DNA from: Candidatus Gastranaerophilales bacterium
GTDB lineage: Bacteria; Cyanobacteriota; Vampirovibrionia; Gastranaerophilales; Gastranaerophilaceae
Assembly: GCA_944324445.1 (NCBI GenBank)
Contig: CALUWL010000001.1
Location: 33,561-97,560 of the forward strand
Length of the DNA stretch: 64,000 nt
Reading direction: 5' to 3'
Below the pieces are notes generated by a model that made no database searches, was not told the origin of the DNA, and was given only the letters and a program-made list of their open reading frames with translations. The position numbers were made by a program, and so were the translations under genes. Position 1 is the stretch's first letter, and each line of letters starts with the position of its first letter. This document shows, in pieces, positions 51,512 to 60,911 of the stretch.

Positions 51512-52525
51512 CTATCCTTTCGGTAAATATGCTTGCGAATATCTGTATGATTGAACAAAGCCAACAGACTCATACATTTTAACAGCACTTTGTAAACTTA
51601 AATCTAAACTCGCATTTAATTCATTCAATTCAACAATACCGCCTTGATACAGTTTTACAATATCTATAACTGCAGCTTTTACAAGAGGTTTTGAAAGTTT
51701 TAAACCCTGATGCTCGGGTAATATTCCTATTAAAGGCAAATTTGCAATACCATCACCCGTAACATTAGCAAGACAAAAACCGACTAACTTGTTTTCATAT
51801 AACAAAATCTTGCTTGCTTGAGGTAAAAATCTTCCGTATATAGATGTTGTAATTTTGTGTGTTATATCTCTGCAACCGTCAAGTGAAGAAAATCTTAAAT
51901 CAAAGTTCACATCAGACGAATTCTTAAATGAATTATATATAGCTTCAGATAATTCTTCAAAATAAATATCTCTATAAGGAGTTAATTTATAACCTATTGG
52001 TAAATCCATAAAGTTAAACTGGGAAATTTCTTTAACCAATTGCTTGTTTTTAATATCAAATACAACAACACCTGTGTCGATAAAATCAAAACCAAACTCA
52101 GCAACATCCTTTTTAAAAGGTTCCTGAACCCCAAGCATGGCATAACTTACAGCTGCATGCTTTCTTTGACTTCTTGTTAAATCCATGAATTTTTCAAACA
52201 AACATCTTCTTTTATTGGTTATATCTTCGCTTCCCAAACAATGGATTACAAAAAGCTCAATAACATCATGCGGTACAGTTGTATAAGCCAAAAATCCGGT
52301 AGGAATTGAATCTTCAAGCAAAATTATACAATTCACTAACCCTTTTGCAAAAGAATCAATAAAATCTTCATACAATAAAGGGTCTATTTCAAACTTATAA
52401 TCTGTTCTGGCTCTGAGGCGAAAATCATTATATGCCCCCTGGAATACTCTAAAATATTTTTCTTCTAATACAGCGACTTCATACATAAAAGCAATACTTT
52501 CCTTGGTTTTTAAAAATTGTACCAT
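51512..52525 (-). CDS. Tandem GNAT-like acetyltransferase-fold protein
   Basis: A protein of about 337 residues with two GNAT-like halves. The C-terminal half has the acetyl-CoA-binding region IGILPEHQGLKLSKPLVKAA (canonical V.P..RG.G...L) and the end motif AVKMYESVGFVQSYRYSQAY. The N-terminal half (about 10-160) has the strand pattern but a weak cofactor loop (HCLGSEDITNKRR). Substrate unknown. The frame is open from TTG 52549, but neither start has a ribosome site; I prefer ATG 52525, nine bases after GATAAT-like sequence. It sits between ribBA and serA, probably in one transcript with serA. Confidence 0.75.
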   Translation of the reverse strand: MVQFLKTKESIAFMYEVAVLEEKYFRVFQGAYNDFRLRARTDYKFEIDPLLYEDFIDSFAKGLVNCIILLEDSIPTGFLAYTTVPHDVIELFVIHCLGSEDITNKRRCLFEKFMDLTRSQRKHAAVSYAMLGVQEPFKKDVAEFGFDFIDTGVVVFDIKNKQLVKEISQFNFMDLPIGYKLTPYRDIYFEELSEAIYNSFKNSSDVNFDLRFSSLDGCRDITHKITTSIYGRFLPQASKILLYENKLVGFCLANVTGDGIANLPLIGILPEHQGLKLSKPLVKAAVIDIVKLYQGGIVELNELNASLDLSLQSAVKMYESVGFVQSYRYSQAYLPKG

Positions 52526-52589
52526 GGATGTATATTTATTATCAAACAATTATGTAGAAATGTATCAATTAATGTTAAGTATACACTTT

Positions 52590-53789
52590 TTAACCAATTA
52601 AATGGTGCATTTTTTCAACCTTTGTCTTTATGTATTTCTCGTTATATTTGTTTATAACAGGCTCAATTGGAACTCTTTCAACTATTTCAAGTCCGTAACC
52701 TTCTAAACCAATTATTTTTTTAGGGTTATTTGTTAAAAGTTTAAATTTAGAATATCCCAACTGTCTTAAAATTTGAGCTCCCGTTCCGTAATCTCTTAAA
52801 TCCGGCGCAAACCCTAAAGATACATTAGCTTGAACAGTGTCTTCTCCTTTATCTTGAAGGGCATAAGCTTTTATTTTATTTATAAGTCCTATTCCTCTTC
52901 CTTCTTGACCTCTCATATAAACAAGAGCGCCTTTACCATACTCGTTAATCATCTTCAGTGCAGTATGCAATTGATAATTACAATCACACCTTAAACTATG
53001 AAAAATATCACCCGTTAAACATTCAGAATGAACTCTTACCATAGGAATTTTATCTGAACCGTCATCTTTAACAAGTGCAACATATTCATCATTATTTAAT
53101 AAATTTCTATATCCCAATATCGTAAACTCGCCAAATTGTGTTGGAAGTTTTGCACTTGCTTCCATCCTTACCGTCATTTCTTTTGAAATGCGGTATTTAA
53201 CAAGGTCGGCAACGGTTATTACTTTAATATCATTATTTTTTGCAAATTCTAATATATAATCTCTGCGCGCCATATGGCCATCAGGTGTCATAATTTCACA
53301 CATAGCACCAGCCTTTGGAAGATTTGTTAATTTTGCTAAATCCACAACAGCTTCAGTGTGCCCTATACGCTCTAATACTCCGCCTTTTCTTGAAACACAA
53401 GGAAAAAGATGCCCCGGGCGTCTTAAATCAGAAGGCGTTGACTTTTCATCAATCAAAACTTCAATTGTTTTAGCTCTATCATAAGCTGAAATCCCCGTTG
53501 TTACACCAAATTTTTCATCAGCATCAATTGAAACCGTAAAAGCAGTTTTCATGCTTTCTGTGTTTTGAGCCACCATTTGATTAAGTTCCATTTTATCTGC
53601 AATATTTTTATCAATTGCAACACAAATCAAACCTCTTGCATTTTGAGCCATATAATTTATAACATCAGGAGTTGCAAACTTAGCGTTACATATCATATCG
53701 CCTTCGTTTTCTCTATCTTCATCATCAACAACTATAATTATTTTACCCTTAGCGTAATCAATTAAGGCATCTTCTATGGAACTAAACAT
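52590..53789 (-). CDS. ribBA: Bifunctional DHBP synthase / GTP cyclohydrolase II (RibBA)
   Basis: A 399-residue fusion catalysing two entry reactions of riboflavin synthesis. The N-terminal 3,4-dihydroxy-2-butanone-4-phosphate synthase (about 1-200) has [19 protein letters not shown] and HTEAVVDLA. The C-terminal GTP cyclohydrolase II (about 205-399) has [20 protein letters not shown] (zinc cysteines), [17 protein letters not shown] and LLTNNPKK. Both active sites look complete. Downstream of ribE by 21 bases. ribD and ribH are not in this window. Confidence 0.97.
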   Translation of the reverse strand: MFSSIEDALIDYAKGKIIIVVDDEDRENEGDMICNAKFATPDVINYMAQNARGLICVAIDKNIADKMELNQMVAQNTESMKTAFTVSIDADEKFGVTTGISAYDRAKTIEVLIDEKSTPSDLRRPGHLFPCVSRKGGVLERIGHTEAVVDLAKLTNLPKAGAMCEIMTPDGHMARRDYILEFAKNNDIKVITVADLVKYRISKEMTVRMEASAKLPTQFGEFTILGYRNLLNNDEYVALVKDDGSDKIPMVRVHSECLTGDIFHSLRCDCNYQLHTALKMINEYGKGALVYMRGQEGRGIGLINKIKAYALQDKGEDTVQANVSLGFAPDLRDYGTGAQILRQLGYSKFKLLTNNPKKIIGLEGYGLEIVERVPIEPVINKYNEKYIKTKVEKMHHLIG

Positions 53790-53810
53790 TCAAACCTCCC
53801 GAAATAAAAC

Positions 53811-54440
53811 TTAAAAACCATTTTCCTTTAAAAATTCAAGCGTTATTTCTTTTTTTTCATTTTTTGAAATAAATTTTTTTATGTATTTTGCAAAAATATC
53901 ATATTCAATATTAACTATATCACCAATTTTTAAATTTTTTAAATTTGTATTTTCAATTGTTTCAGGTATCAAAGAAACTTCAAAAAAATCATATTCAACC
54001 TTGCTTACGGTTAAACTTACACCGTTAATTGCGATTGAACCTTTGTATATAATTAAATCAGTGTTACAAAGAATTTTTATCTTTTTTGAAAACCCGTCGT
54101 TTTCAATTGATTTAATTTTAGCTGATGTATCAATATGACCGGATACAATGTGTCCATCTAATCTAGAATTTATTTTCATTGCCCTTTCAAGGTTAATTTC
54201 ATCACCTTTTTTTAAAAAGGCCAAATTAGTTAAATTAAGCGTTTCTTTCATAATATCAGCTTCAAAATACGGTAAATTTATTGATATAACACTAAGACAC
54301 ACACCATTAAGCGCAATAGAATCACCGACTTTAATTTCTTTAGCATCTAAAAAATCAGCACTAAATAAAATTTTAGCACCCATATCAGATAAAATTACTT
54401 TCTCAACCTGCCCTTTTGTTTCAACTAAACCGGTAAACAT
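53811..54440 (-). CDS. ribE: Riboflavin synthase alpha chain
   Basis: A 209-residue riboflavin synthase that dismutates two lumazines to riboflavin. ATG 54440 gives the exact family start MFTGLVETKGQVEKV; the frame extends six codons further without homology. The two lumazine-binding repeats are seen: GDSIALNGVCLSV...AFLKKGDEINLERAM, then GSIAINGVSLTVSKVE...NLKIGDIVNIEYD. The internal motif SGHIDTSA marks the start of the second barrel. Co-directional with ribBA. No FMN-riboswitch pattern is visible in the short 80-base upstream region. Confidence 0.95.
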   Translation of the reverse strand: MFTGLVETKGQVEKVILSDMGAKILFSADFLDAKEIKVGDSIALNGVCLSVISINLPYFEADIMKETLNLTNLAFLKKGDEINLERAMKINSRLDGHIVSGHIDTSAKIKSIENDGFSKKIKILCNTDLIIYKGSIAINGVSLTVSKVEYDFFEVSLIPETIENTNLKNLKIGDIVNIEYDIFAKYIKKFISKNEKKEITLEFLKENGF

Positions 54441-54470
54441 ATTAACAAAATAGCACAAAAAAAACCAAAA

Positions 54471-54500
54471 TAAAAGTCGGATAATATCATCCGACTTTTA
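54471..54500 (-). terminator. Terminator of the RipA-like membrane protein gene
   Basis: A perfect 12-bp stem (54471-54482 with 54489-54500) with a six-base loop, followed on the minus strand by TTTTATTTTGG. It lies 21 bases after the gene at 54522-54989 and 30 bases before ribE. Confidence 0.82.
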
Positions 54501-54521
54501 AACAACAATTAATCTTTTTCA

Positions 54522-54989
54522 TTACATCATCTGGTATTTAATCATGTTTGTTATGCTGTATGTGCAAACCACAAAATACACGCAAGCAATCAATAAAGTT
54601 AAAGTCTTTTGAAAATCACCAAATACAATTAAATTATTTTTCTTTTTCATTTGGCTATAATCAACAAATTCTTTATGATAAGGCTGTTCCGGAAGTTTTG
54701 TTTCAAGATATTCCAAAACTTTGGCGTATTTAACTTTTATTAACAGTTGGTATGAATCAATATTCATCCACCACATTAAAGTTGCAGCAATACCGATAAC
54801 ACAAAGCACAATAACAGGAGGATATTGAGGAGTTAAAGTACTTAAAATATATGTAGTAACAAGTATAATTATATTTAATACAAGATAAAACCTGTTAGTT
54901 GAAAATTGTCTGTCTATAAATTTTTCTTTAGCTTCTGAATAAATTCTGTATTGTTCCAGAATTAAATATTTTTCATCTTTCGGATCCAT
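54522..54989 (-). CDS. RipA-like small integral membrane protein
   Basis: A 155-residue membrane protein. Three hydrophobic segments are visible: about 34-52 (FYLVLNIIILVTTYILS), 58-76 (PVIVLCVIGIAATLMWWM) and 128-148. Residues 1-32 are a charged helix starting MDPKDEKYLILEQYRIYSEA, and the loop after the second segment contains SYQLLIKVKYAKVLEYLETK. This pattern, including the WWM and KLPEQPYHKEF elements, resembles RipA-family octameric membrane proteins (originally described in Francisella), but that comparison is from memory. Monocistronic; a terminator follows it. Confidence 0.6.
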   Translation of the reverse strand: MDPKDEKYLILEQYRIYSEAKEKFIDRQFSTNRFYLVLNIIILVTTYILSTLTPQYPPVIVLCVIGIAATLMWWMNIDSYQLLIKVKYAKVLEYLETKLPEQPYHKEFVDYSQMKKKNNLIVFGDFQKTLTLLIACVYFVVCTYSITNMIKYQMM

Positions 54990-55066
54990 TAATACATGCT
55001 CCTTTCATAAAGTAAGTTTAGCACATTTTCAAATTATGTATTTAGTTTAAAAGTATGATTTTAAGG

Positions 55067-55162
55067 AAAAAAAATGGGGTACATACCCCAATTCGCATAC
55101 TAGCCGAAGCATTAACAACACATTTATAATACAATCTATTTTCTTAAAAGAAAATAGATTGT
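55067..55162 (-). terminator. Two hairpins downstream of the M16 peptidase operon
   Basis: Reading on the minus strand after the stop at 55193, a perfect 15-bp hairpin comes first (55131-55145 with 55148-55162). A TGGGGT/ACCCCA hairpin follows (55075-55090) with eight T after it. The second is a clear intrinsic terminator; the first lacks a U-tract and may be a processing or stability element. No gene lies in the 203-base gap. Confidence 0.75.
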
Positions 55163-55192
55163 TAAGAAATGTAATATAAATGTAGTAGATAA

Positions 55193-56422
55193 CTAAAAAT
55201 CTGCCGGTCTGAATTTATCCGGAGCAATTATAACAGTCAATTTTGGAGAATTTATGACAAGTTCTGCCATAGCAGACACATCATCAGCACTAACTTTACT
55301 AACCTCTTTTATAAAATTATCATTGTAATCAAGCCCAAGCCCCATAATATAATTGTATCCGTTAACAGAAGCAATTTGAGCATTATTTTGACTAAAATAT
55401 TCTATTCTTCCTGCAATATTTTCTTTTGCTCCCTGAAGTTCTTTTTCATCGGGTGGACAATCTGCAAGTTTTTTAAGCTCTATATAAAAACCTTCTAATG
55501 ATTTTTGTATGTTTGTGGGAGCTGTTCCTATATACATGTTAAATATTCCGCTATGAAGCAGGGTTTCATACTGACTTCTTACGGTATATGCCAGCCCTTG
55601 TTTATCTCTTAAATTGACAAATAACCTTGATGAAAGTCCTGATGAACCCAAAATATTATTTAAAACAGTTAATTTAGCACAATTTTTACTGTTAAAAGAA
55701 TCAATCAAACACCCTTGAAGTATTTGAGCTTGAGAGGCGTCATCTTTTGTAAGCCACACATTTTCATTATTTTTTAAAGTAAAAATATCTTCAATTTCAT
55801 CTTTAGAAATATCAGATTTCATAAAATCAAAGTTCTTTTTGAAATATTCTAAAAGGCTGTCTTTATCTTCAATATCACCAACAATTGAAATTACTTTTTC
55901 AGCTTTTAAAAGTTCCTTATGAGCAATTAAAATATCTTCTTTTGTAATTTTATCTATATCATCTAAAATCCTAGTGTGAGTAGAGCTATAGGGATGCTCT
56001 TTAAAAATATTTTTTATAAAAGCATCTGTTAATTTCATTTTCGGACTGTCTAAATCAGAAATTATCTCGCCTTTAATTTTTAAAACTTCTTTTTCAAAAT
56101 CATCAAAAGTAGAATTTAAAATTAAATCCTTAAATAATTCCATTGCTTTATTAAAATCTTCATTTAAAAATATCAGACCTGCTTTAATATAATCCTGCTT
56201 TGCTTTAAAGGTTATATCAATGCATTCTTGTTCAAATTCTTTTGATAATTCAAGTGCTGAATATTTTTTTGTTCCTTGAAGCAAAAGCCTTGATAACAGC
56301 GCATTTACACCATAAAATTTTTCTTTTTTATTTGTTTTAAAGAAAAAATTAACAGCAATCCTTGGAGTTTTTGGCATTCTTTTAAAAAGAATATTAATTC
56401 CTTCAATATTAAATTGTTCCAT
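55193..56422 (-). CDS. M16-family peptidase homologue without the zinc motif (partner subunit)
   Basis: A 409-residue M16 (pitrilysin-like) protein that lacks the HXXEH zinc site where expected near residue 45-60; the segment reads NALLSRLLLQGT. It retains the C-terminal R/Y substrate-closing motif GSSGLSSRLFVNLRDKQGLAYT. In M16B heterodimers such a subunit closes the chamber and provides the R/Y pair while the partner supplies zinc. Its start overlaps the active subunit's stop by one base (TAATG). Together they probably form a peptide-degrading heterodimer; substrate unknown. Confidence 0.9.
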   Translation of the reverse strand: MEQFNIEGINILFKRMPKTPRIAVNFFFKTNKKEKFYGVNALLSRLLLQGTKKYSALELSKEFEQECIDITFKAKQDYIKAGLIFLNEDFNKAMELFKDLILNSTFDDFEKEVLKIKGEIISDLDSPKMKLTDAFIKNIFKEHPYSSTHTRILDDIDKITKEDILIAHKELLKAEKVISIVGDIEDKDSLLEYFKKNFDFMKSDISKDEIEDIFTLKNNENVWLTKDDASQAQILQGCLIDSFNSKNCAKLTVLNNILGSSGLSSRLFVNLRDKQGLAYTVRSQYETLLHSGIFNMYIGTAPTNIQKSLEGFYIELKKLADCPPDEKELQGAKENIAGRIEYFSQNNAQIASVNGYNYIMGLGLDYNDNFIKEVSKVSADDVSAMAELVINSPKLTVIIAPDKFRPADF

Positions 56423-57759
56423 TATTGTTCTCCTTCAGGCAAAAGTAAACTTACTGAAATTTTAGCGGGATTTAGATATTTTCTTGCCATTTCTTCAAGA
56501 TAAGCGCAATCTATTTCATCCAACATAGGCAAATACTTATCCGCAAGAGAAATATCATCACAAACAGTAGTCCAATAACCGATTGCATCTGCTATATCAG
56601 CTACCATTTCGGAATCCTGCGCGAAATTAACTTTTGCTCTTTTTTTAGCTTTAATCAATTCATCAGATTCAATCTTTTCAAGATTTTTGAGATGACTTTT
56701 TAATTCCTCAATTACAACATCTTTATATTTAGGATCAAAATTTGCTTCTATAAAGAAATTATCCCCGTCCCTAAATTGATAATGACAACTTTCCAATTGA
56801 TAATAATGAGGCTCTTTTTGACTTTCAATCAAATCAGAATATAGTCTTGAACTTTTACCATCGCCTAAAATTGTTGACAATAAATCCAGAGCTATTGTTT
56901 CTTTTAGATTTTTAGCACTATCCGCTAAAGCTCCAAGCATTATATATCCGGTATTTATCTGAGCGTAATCAACAACGGTTTTAGGATTTTTTATTGCAAT
57001 TTCTTTTTCTCTTTTATCAGGAATACATTTTTCAATATTTGAATTATCCTTAAACATAAAGTTTTCTTGAATTAAGTCAATAACTGTTTTTTCATCAAAT
57101 TCCCCAACTACAATAGTTGTAATATTAGATGGAACATAAAAAGTTTTATAATATTTCATAATTTCTTCTTGAGAAATATTAGCAATTATTTCCTTAGTTC
57201 CAATTACTTCACGTTTATACGGATGATTTTCATACATTGAAGCATTAAGATTTTTATAAACCTTTCTCCAATTATTATCTTCGCCCATTCTTATTTCTTC
57301 AATTACGACATATCGTTCTCTTTTTTCATCAGGCGCTTTTCCATTAGGATTAAAAGTAGGGCCTATTTCATCAACGGGAAAAAGGGCATCAACCATCATA
57401 TCAGCGTGCATTTCAAGCGCAATTTTAAAATGCTCTTTTGGAATATTTATATAGTAAAAAGTATAATCTTTCCAAGTTGCAGCGTTTATTATTCCGCCTT
57501 TTTGCTCCATAGTTCTATCAAAGCAACCTGCGGGGTATTTTGTAGTACCTTTAAATAAAAGATGTTCTACAAAGTGTGAAACACCGTTATTTTCATTATT
57601 TTCATTAATTGAACCTGTTTTAACCCAAGAGCTTATATTTATAATAGGACTTTTTTTATAAGCTAAAACTGCTTTATGTCCGTTATCAAAAGTATAAACA
57701 CTTAAAGGTTTTTCCAAATAAGGATAGTTTATTTGTTCTTTTTTAATTATTTCTGCCAT
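56422..57759 (-). CDS. M16-family zinc peptidase (active subunit)
   Basis: A 445-residue M16 peptidase. The inverted zinc motif HFVEH (HXXEH) is near residue 62, and the downstream glutamate ligand in VVIEEIRMGEDN. N- and C-terminal halves form the clam-shell, with GDGKSSRLYSDLIESQ in the second. No signal peptide is visible, so the pair is cytoplasmic or exported by other means. Translationally coupled to the zinc-less partner. aroH ends just one base before this gene starts. Confidence 0.93.
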   Translation of the reverse strand: MAEIIKKEQINYPYLEKPLSVYTFDNGHKAVLAYKKSPIINISSWVKTGSINENNENNGVSHFVEHLLFKGTTKYPAGCFDRTMEQKGGIINAATWKDYTFYYINIPKEHFKIALEMHADMMVDALFPVDEIGPTFNPNGKAPDEKRERYVVIEEIRMGEDNNWRKVYKNLNASMYENHPYKREVIGTKEIIANISQEEIMKYYKTFYVPSNITTIVVGEFDEKTVIDLIQENFMFKDNSNIEKCIPDKREKEIAIKNPKTVVDYAQINTGYIMLGALADSAKNLKETIALDLLSTILGDGKSSRLYSDLIESQKEPHYYQLESCHYQFRDGDNFFIEANFDPKYKDVVIEELKSHLKNLEKIESDELIKAKKRAKVNFAQDSEMVADIADAIGYWTTVCDDISLADKYLPMLDEIDCAYLEEMARKYLNPAKISVSLLLPEGEQ

Positions 57760-57760
57760 A

Positions 57761-58123
57761 TTATTTCAAGTCCTGTCTTAAATTTACTGCATTTTTTAAA
57801 TAAATATGTTTTATTTCATTTTGTTTTTTATCGGTATTAAAAACAACCAAAACCCTTATACACATTTTAATTGCACCTTCTATATCGGCTTCATTATAGC
57901 ACATCATAGGAACATACTTAAAATCAAAATTTTCTCTTGCATATTTAGCAGGAAAATCTGCAGTCAAATCTTTTGTTAAAGTAAAAATTACAAAGGAAAT
58001 ATCTTCTTTTTGAACTGAATTTTTTTCTATAATTTCACTTAAAAGTTCAATTGTAGCTTGTTTAATATCTTCCTTTGAATTATTTTCAACAGTGATTGCC
58101 CCTCTTATACCCCTTTGATACAT
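57761..58123 (-). CDS. aroH: Chorismate mutase, AroH type
   Basis: A 120-residue trimeric chorismate mutase that converts chorismate to prephenate for Phe and Tyr synthesis. Segments RGIRGAITVENNSKEDI, FPAKYAREN, KCIRVLV-type region (here MCIRVLVVFNTD), and IKHIYLKNAVNLRQDL follow the B. subtilis AroH plan, including the active-site arginines (Arg7-like and Arg near position 90). Located between fmt and the M16 pair and overlapping fmt's stop by one base, an unusual neighbourhood for an aromatic amino-acid gene. Confidence 0.93.
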   Translation of the reverse strand: MYQRGIRGAITVENNSKEDIKQATIELLSEIIEKNSVQKEDISFVIFTLTKDLTADFPAKYARENFDFKYVPMMCYNEADIEGAIKMCIRVLVVFNTDKKQNEIKHIYLKNAVNLRQDLK

Positions 58124-59058
58124 TATTGAAAGAAATCTCCTTTTTTAATTCTTGCTCCATTTGCCCAATCAGAAGCTTTCATTTCGCCTTTTCCTTCAGG
58201 TTTTACCAAAAGAAGCCTCAAGGCATTATCTAAACATTTGACAACCACGCCGCTTTTAGATATTTCAACAATTTCACCTGCTTGCCCAACCGTATTTTCG
58301 ACTACTTCCGTTTTTAAAATTTTAATAATTTTTCCTTTATAAGTTGATTGATTAGTATTTATTAAATACATTCCCCTTATTTTATCATGCAGTTTTTGAG
58401 CAGGTGCAGCCCAATTGATTTCTTTTTCTTCCTTTTTTAATTTTTTTGTAAAAGTTGCTTTATTATTATCCTGTGCAAAAGGTATTAAAGTTCCTTCATA
58501 TAACCCTTTTAGAGTTTTATCCAATAAATCGGGAGAAAGATTTGAAATTTTATCCATTAATTCAATAACATTCATCTCAGGAGTTATTTCAATTTTTTCC
58601 TGCAAACATATATCCCCAGCGTCAAGCTCCAGAACAGTTTTCATTGTTGTTATTCCTGTTTCTTTTTTACCGTCTATAATCGCTGTTGCAATAGGATTAG
58701 CACCTCTATATTCAGGCAAAAGACTTGCATGAAGATTAATTGTAGCAAATTTTGGTATATCAATAACTTCTTGAGATAAAATTTGACCAAAAGCAAAAGT
58801 AACGAAAAAATCCGGCTTCATCTCCTTTAATTTTTCGATTACATCAGGTTCTCTGGAAATTTTATCAGGTTCAAAAACAGTAATATTATTCTCTTTGGCT
58901 ATTTTTGTAATTTCACGCTCTACAATTTTTTTCCCGCGATTTTGTGCTTTTGCTTTTTGGGTAACAAGAGCTAAAACATCGTAATCTTTAGAATTTATAA
59001 AAAAATTAAAACTGTTAAGCGCAATATTTGGAGTTGCAAAAAATACAACCTTAATCAT
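58123..59058 (-). CDS. fmt: Methionyl-tRNA formyltransferase
   Basis: A 311-residue enzyme that formylates Met-tRNAfMet using 10-formyl-THF. The N-terminal Rossmann domain has INLHASLLPEYRGANPI, with the catalytic Asn/His and signature SLLPxxRG. The catalytic Asp is in ELDAGDI. The C-terminal tRNA-binding OB-like domain begins around residue 205 (WAAPAQKLHDKIRGM). Three bases separate it from def, the usual def-fmt pairing. The stop overlaps aroH by one base. Confidence 0.96.
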   Translation of the reverse strand: MIKVVFFATPNIALNSFNFFINSKDYDVLALVTQKAKAQNRGKKIVEREITKIAKENNITVFEPDKISREPDVIEKLKEMKPDFFVTFAFGQILSQEVIDIPKFATINLHASLLPEYRGANPIATAIIDGKKETGITTMKTVLELDAGDICLQEKIEITPEMNVIELMDKISNLSPDLLDKTLKGLYEGTLIPFAQDNNKATFTKKLKKEEKEINWAAPAQKLHDKIRGMYLINTNQSTYKGKIIKILKTEVVENTVGQAGEIVEISKSGVVVKCLDNALRLLLVKPEGKGEMKASDWANGARIKKGDFFQ

Positions 59059-59061
59059 TTA

Positions 59062-59679
59062 TTAATTTTCCTCTAACTCTCTTTTCAGCTTTTCAACAAC
59101 TTCAGGATGTTCTTTTTCGTATACGACTATTTCATTTTCTAAATCTTCTTCATCCAATAATTTATCCACTTCAACAGGAGGCAAATTAAACTTTTTCAAG
59201 ACACTATCAGTTTCAAACCTGTTTCTGCAATGGTCAATAAAGAGTTTGCCGTCCAGATGATCAAATTCATGCTGAATTGCTCTTGCTAAAAGTTCTCCAT
59301 CTCGAGCTTCTTTTACAAAAGGACGACCGTTTATATCAAGCGCTTTTACCATGACATTTGCATACCTTCTAACATTTGTATATGCTTTCGGAAAGCTCAA
59401 ACAGCCTTCATAACTATTAATCGCACCTGATTTTTTTATTATTTTCGGATTTACAAAAACCAGCGGATTAATCGGTCCGTTTGGATCAGACACATCAATT
59501 ACAAATATTCTTAAATTTTCTCCTACCTGCGGAGCAGCTAAACCGACACCATTTGCGCTGTACATGGTATCCAGCATATCCATTATCAAAGTTTTTATTT
59601 TCTTTGAAACTTTTGTAACTTCTTTTGATTTTTCCCTTAAAATCGGGTTTCCGTATTCAATAATTTTTAAAATAGACAT
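59062..59679 (-). CDS. def: Peptide deformylase
   Basis: A 205-residue metalloenzyme that removes the N-formyl group from nascent proteins. Motif 1 GVGLAAPQVG, motif 2 EGCLSFP (metal Cys) and motif 3 QHEFDHLDG (HExxH) are all present. The C-terminus is extended by about 35 acidic residues (EEDLENEIVVYEKEHPEVVE) beyond bacterial type 1 enzymes. It is the first gene of def-fmt-aroH-M16 and diverges from the pilT-like gene across a 108-base gap. Confidence 0.96.
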   Translation of the reverse strand: MSILKIIEYGNPILREKSKEVTKVSKKIKTLIMDMLDTMYSANGVGLAAPQVGENLRIFVIDVSDPNGPINPLVFVNPKIIKKSGAINSYEGCLSFPKAYTNVRRYANVMVKALDINGRPFVKEARDGELLARAIQHEFDHLDGKLFIDHCRNRFETDSVLKKFNLPPVEVDKLLDEEDLENEIVVYEKEHPEVVEKLKRELEEN

Positions 59680-59724
59680 AGTTTAATATTAACACACTTA
59701 ACTTTTTTAGTAAAATTTAACAAA

Positions 59725-59763
59725 ATTATACAAATTGCATAATTAAAAATTACATTATAAAAT
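59725..59763. promoter_or_regulatory. Divergent promoter region between def and the PilT-type gene
   Basis: For the plus strand: TTGCAT (59735-59740), 17-base spacer, TAAAAT (59758-59763). For the minus strand: a perfect TATAAT at 59725-59730 read leftward, about 45 bases before the def ATG, with only a weak -35. Ribosome site GAGGAG (59772-59777) serves the plus gene. Confidence 0.45.
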
Positions 59764-59787
59764 ATTAAATTGAGGAGTCTTATAAAA

Positions 59788-60885
59788 ATGACATTTGATT
59801 TAGATGATTTTTTAATAAAATCACAAAAAGCACAAGCATCAGATATCCACTTAAATTGCAACAAAGTGCCGTCTTTAAGAATAAACGGGGAAATTTATAA
59901 AATTTCAACCAGCCCTTTAACTTATGGAGATATTCAAGCAATTTTAGAAAAAACACTTCCAACAGAATACAGAAACGCAATGAAGGATGCTAAAGACTTT
60001 GATTACATCTATGAAATTAAAGGTGTATCAAGATATAGAGTAAATTATTGCAAAGATATTTACCATGGTAAATTTACATTTAGAACAATTCCTTATTATA
60101 TAAAATCACTAAATGAGCTTACTCTTCCTGAATATTTAAAGGAATTTACAAAATTCAATAACGGAATAGTCTTTGTAACAGGAGCAACCGGCTCGGGAAA
60201 ATCTACAACATTAGCAAGCTTAATTGAAATAATTAATCAAACAAGAAAAAGTCATATCGTTACCATAGAAGACCCTGTTGAATTTGTATACGAAGACAAA
60301 AAATCTATCATAACCCAAAGAAGTCTGGATATAGACGTAAAAGATTTTAAATCGGGAATTAAATACGCTCTAAGACAAGACCCCAATGTTATTCTGGTAG
60401 GTGAAATACGTGATAAAGAAACCCTTTTAAGCGCAATTGAAGCTTCTGAAACAGGGCATCTAGTCTTTTCAACTTTACACACAAACGGAACAATTCCTTC
60501 AATAAACCGTCTTAAAGGTTTTATTGAAGAATCCGCCCAAAATCAATTTATGAAACGCCTTGCAAACTGTATAAGAGGAATTGTTCATCAACAACTAGTT
60601 CCGACAACAAACAACGGAACTTTAACGCCCGCTGTTGAAATTCTAAGCTTTACATCAACCGTTATAGATTATGTTAAAGACGGCAAATTTAATGAAATAT
60701 ATCATTTAATGCAACTAAGCAAACAATCAAATCTAAACACAATGAATGCTTCTTTATATCAGTTATATGAAAAAGGCATAATTACAAAAGAAACAGCACT
60801 TGAACACAGCCTTGAAAAAATTGAAATGGATCAAATGATAAGAGGCATCTACAGAAACAATACACTGGATGAAACAATATTATAA
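59788..60885 (+). CDS. pilT: PilT-type retraction ATPase
   Basis: A 365-residue secretion-type hexameric ATPase that in type IV pilus systems powers retraction. The longest frame opens at TTG 59770, but ribosome site GAGGAG (59772-59777) is placed for ATG 59788. Walker A GATGSGKST (from G132), Asp box TIEDPVEF, Walker B VILVGEIRDKET and His box HLVFSTLHTNG are all present. The N-terminal PAS-like region (QASDIHLNCNKVPS) matches PilT/PilU rather than PilB. No other pilus gene is in the window. It is followed by a zinc-ribbon gene after 26 bases. Confidence 0.88.
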   Translation: MTFDLDDFLIKSQKAQASDIHLNCNKVPSLRINGEIYKISTSPLTYGDIQAILEKTLPTEYRNAMKDAKDFDYIYEIKGVSRYRVNYCKDIYHGKFTFRTIPYYIKSLNELTLPEYLKEFTKFNNGIVFVTGATGSGKSTTLASLIEIINQTRKSHIVTIEDPVEFVYEDKKSIITQRSLDIDVKDFKSGIKYALRQDPNVILVGEIRDKETLLSAIEASETGHLVFSTLHTNGTIPSINRLKGFIEESAQNQFMKRLANCIRGIVHQQLVPTTNNGTLTPAVEILSFTSTVIDYVKDGKFNEIYHLMQLSKQSNLNTMNASLYQLYEKGIITKETALEHSLEKIEMDQMIRGIYRNNTLDETIL

Positions 60886-60911
60886 TTTTTTAAAATAAGG
60901 AGTAAAAAAGT

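Noticed and set aside
54441..54521. Possible FMN riboswitch before ribE
   Set aside because: The space is only 80 bases and is mostly occupied by the terminator of the previous gene; no RFN-element pattern is seen.
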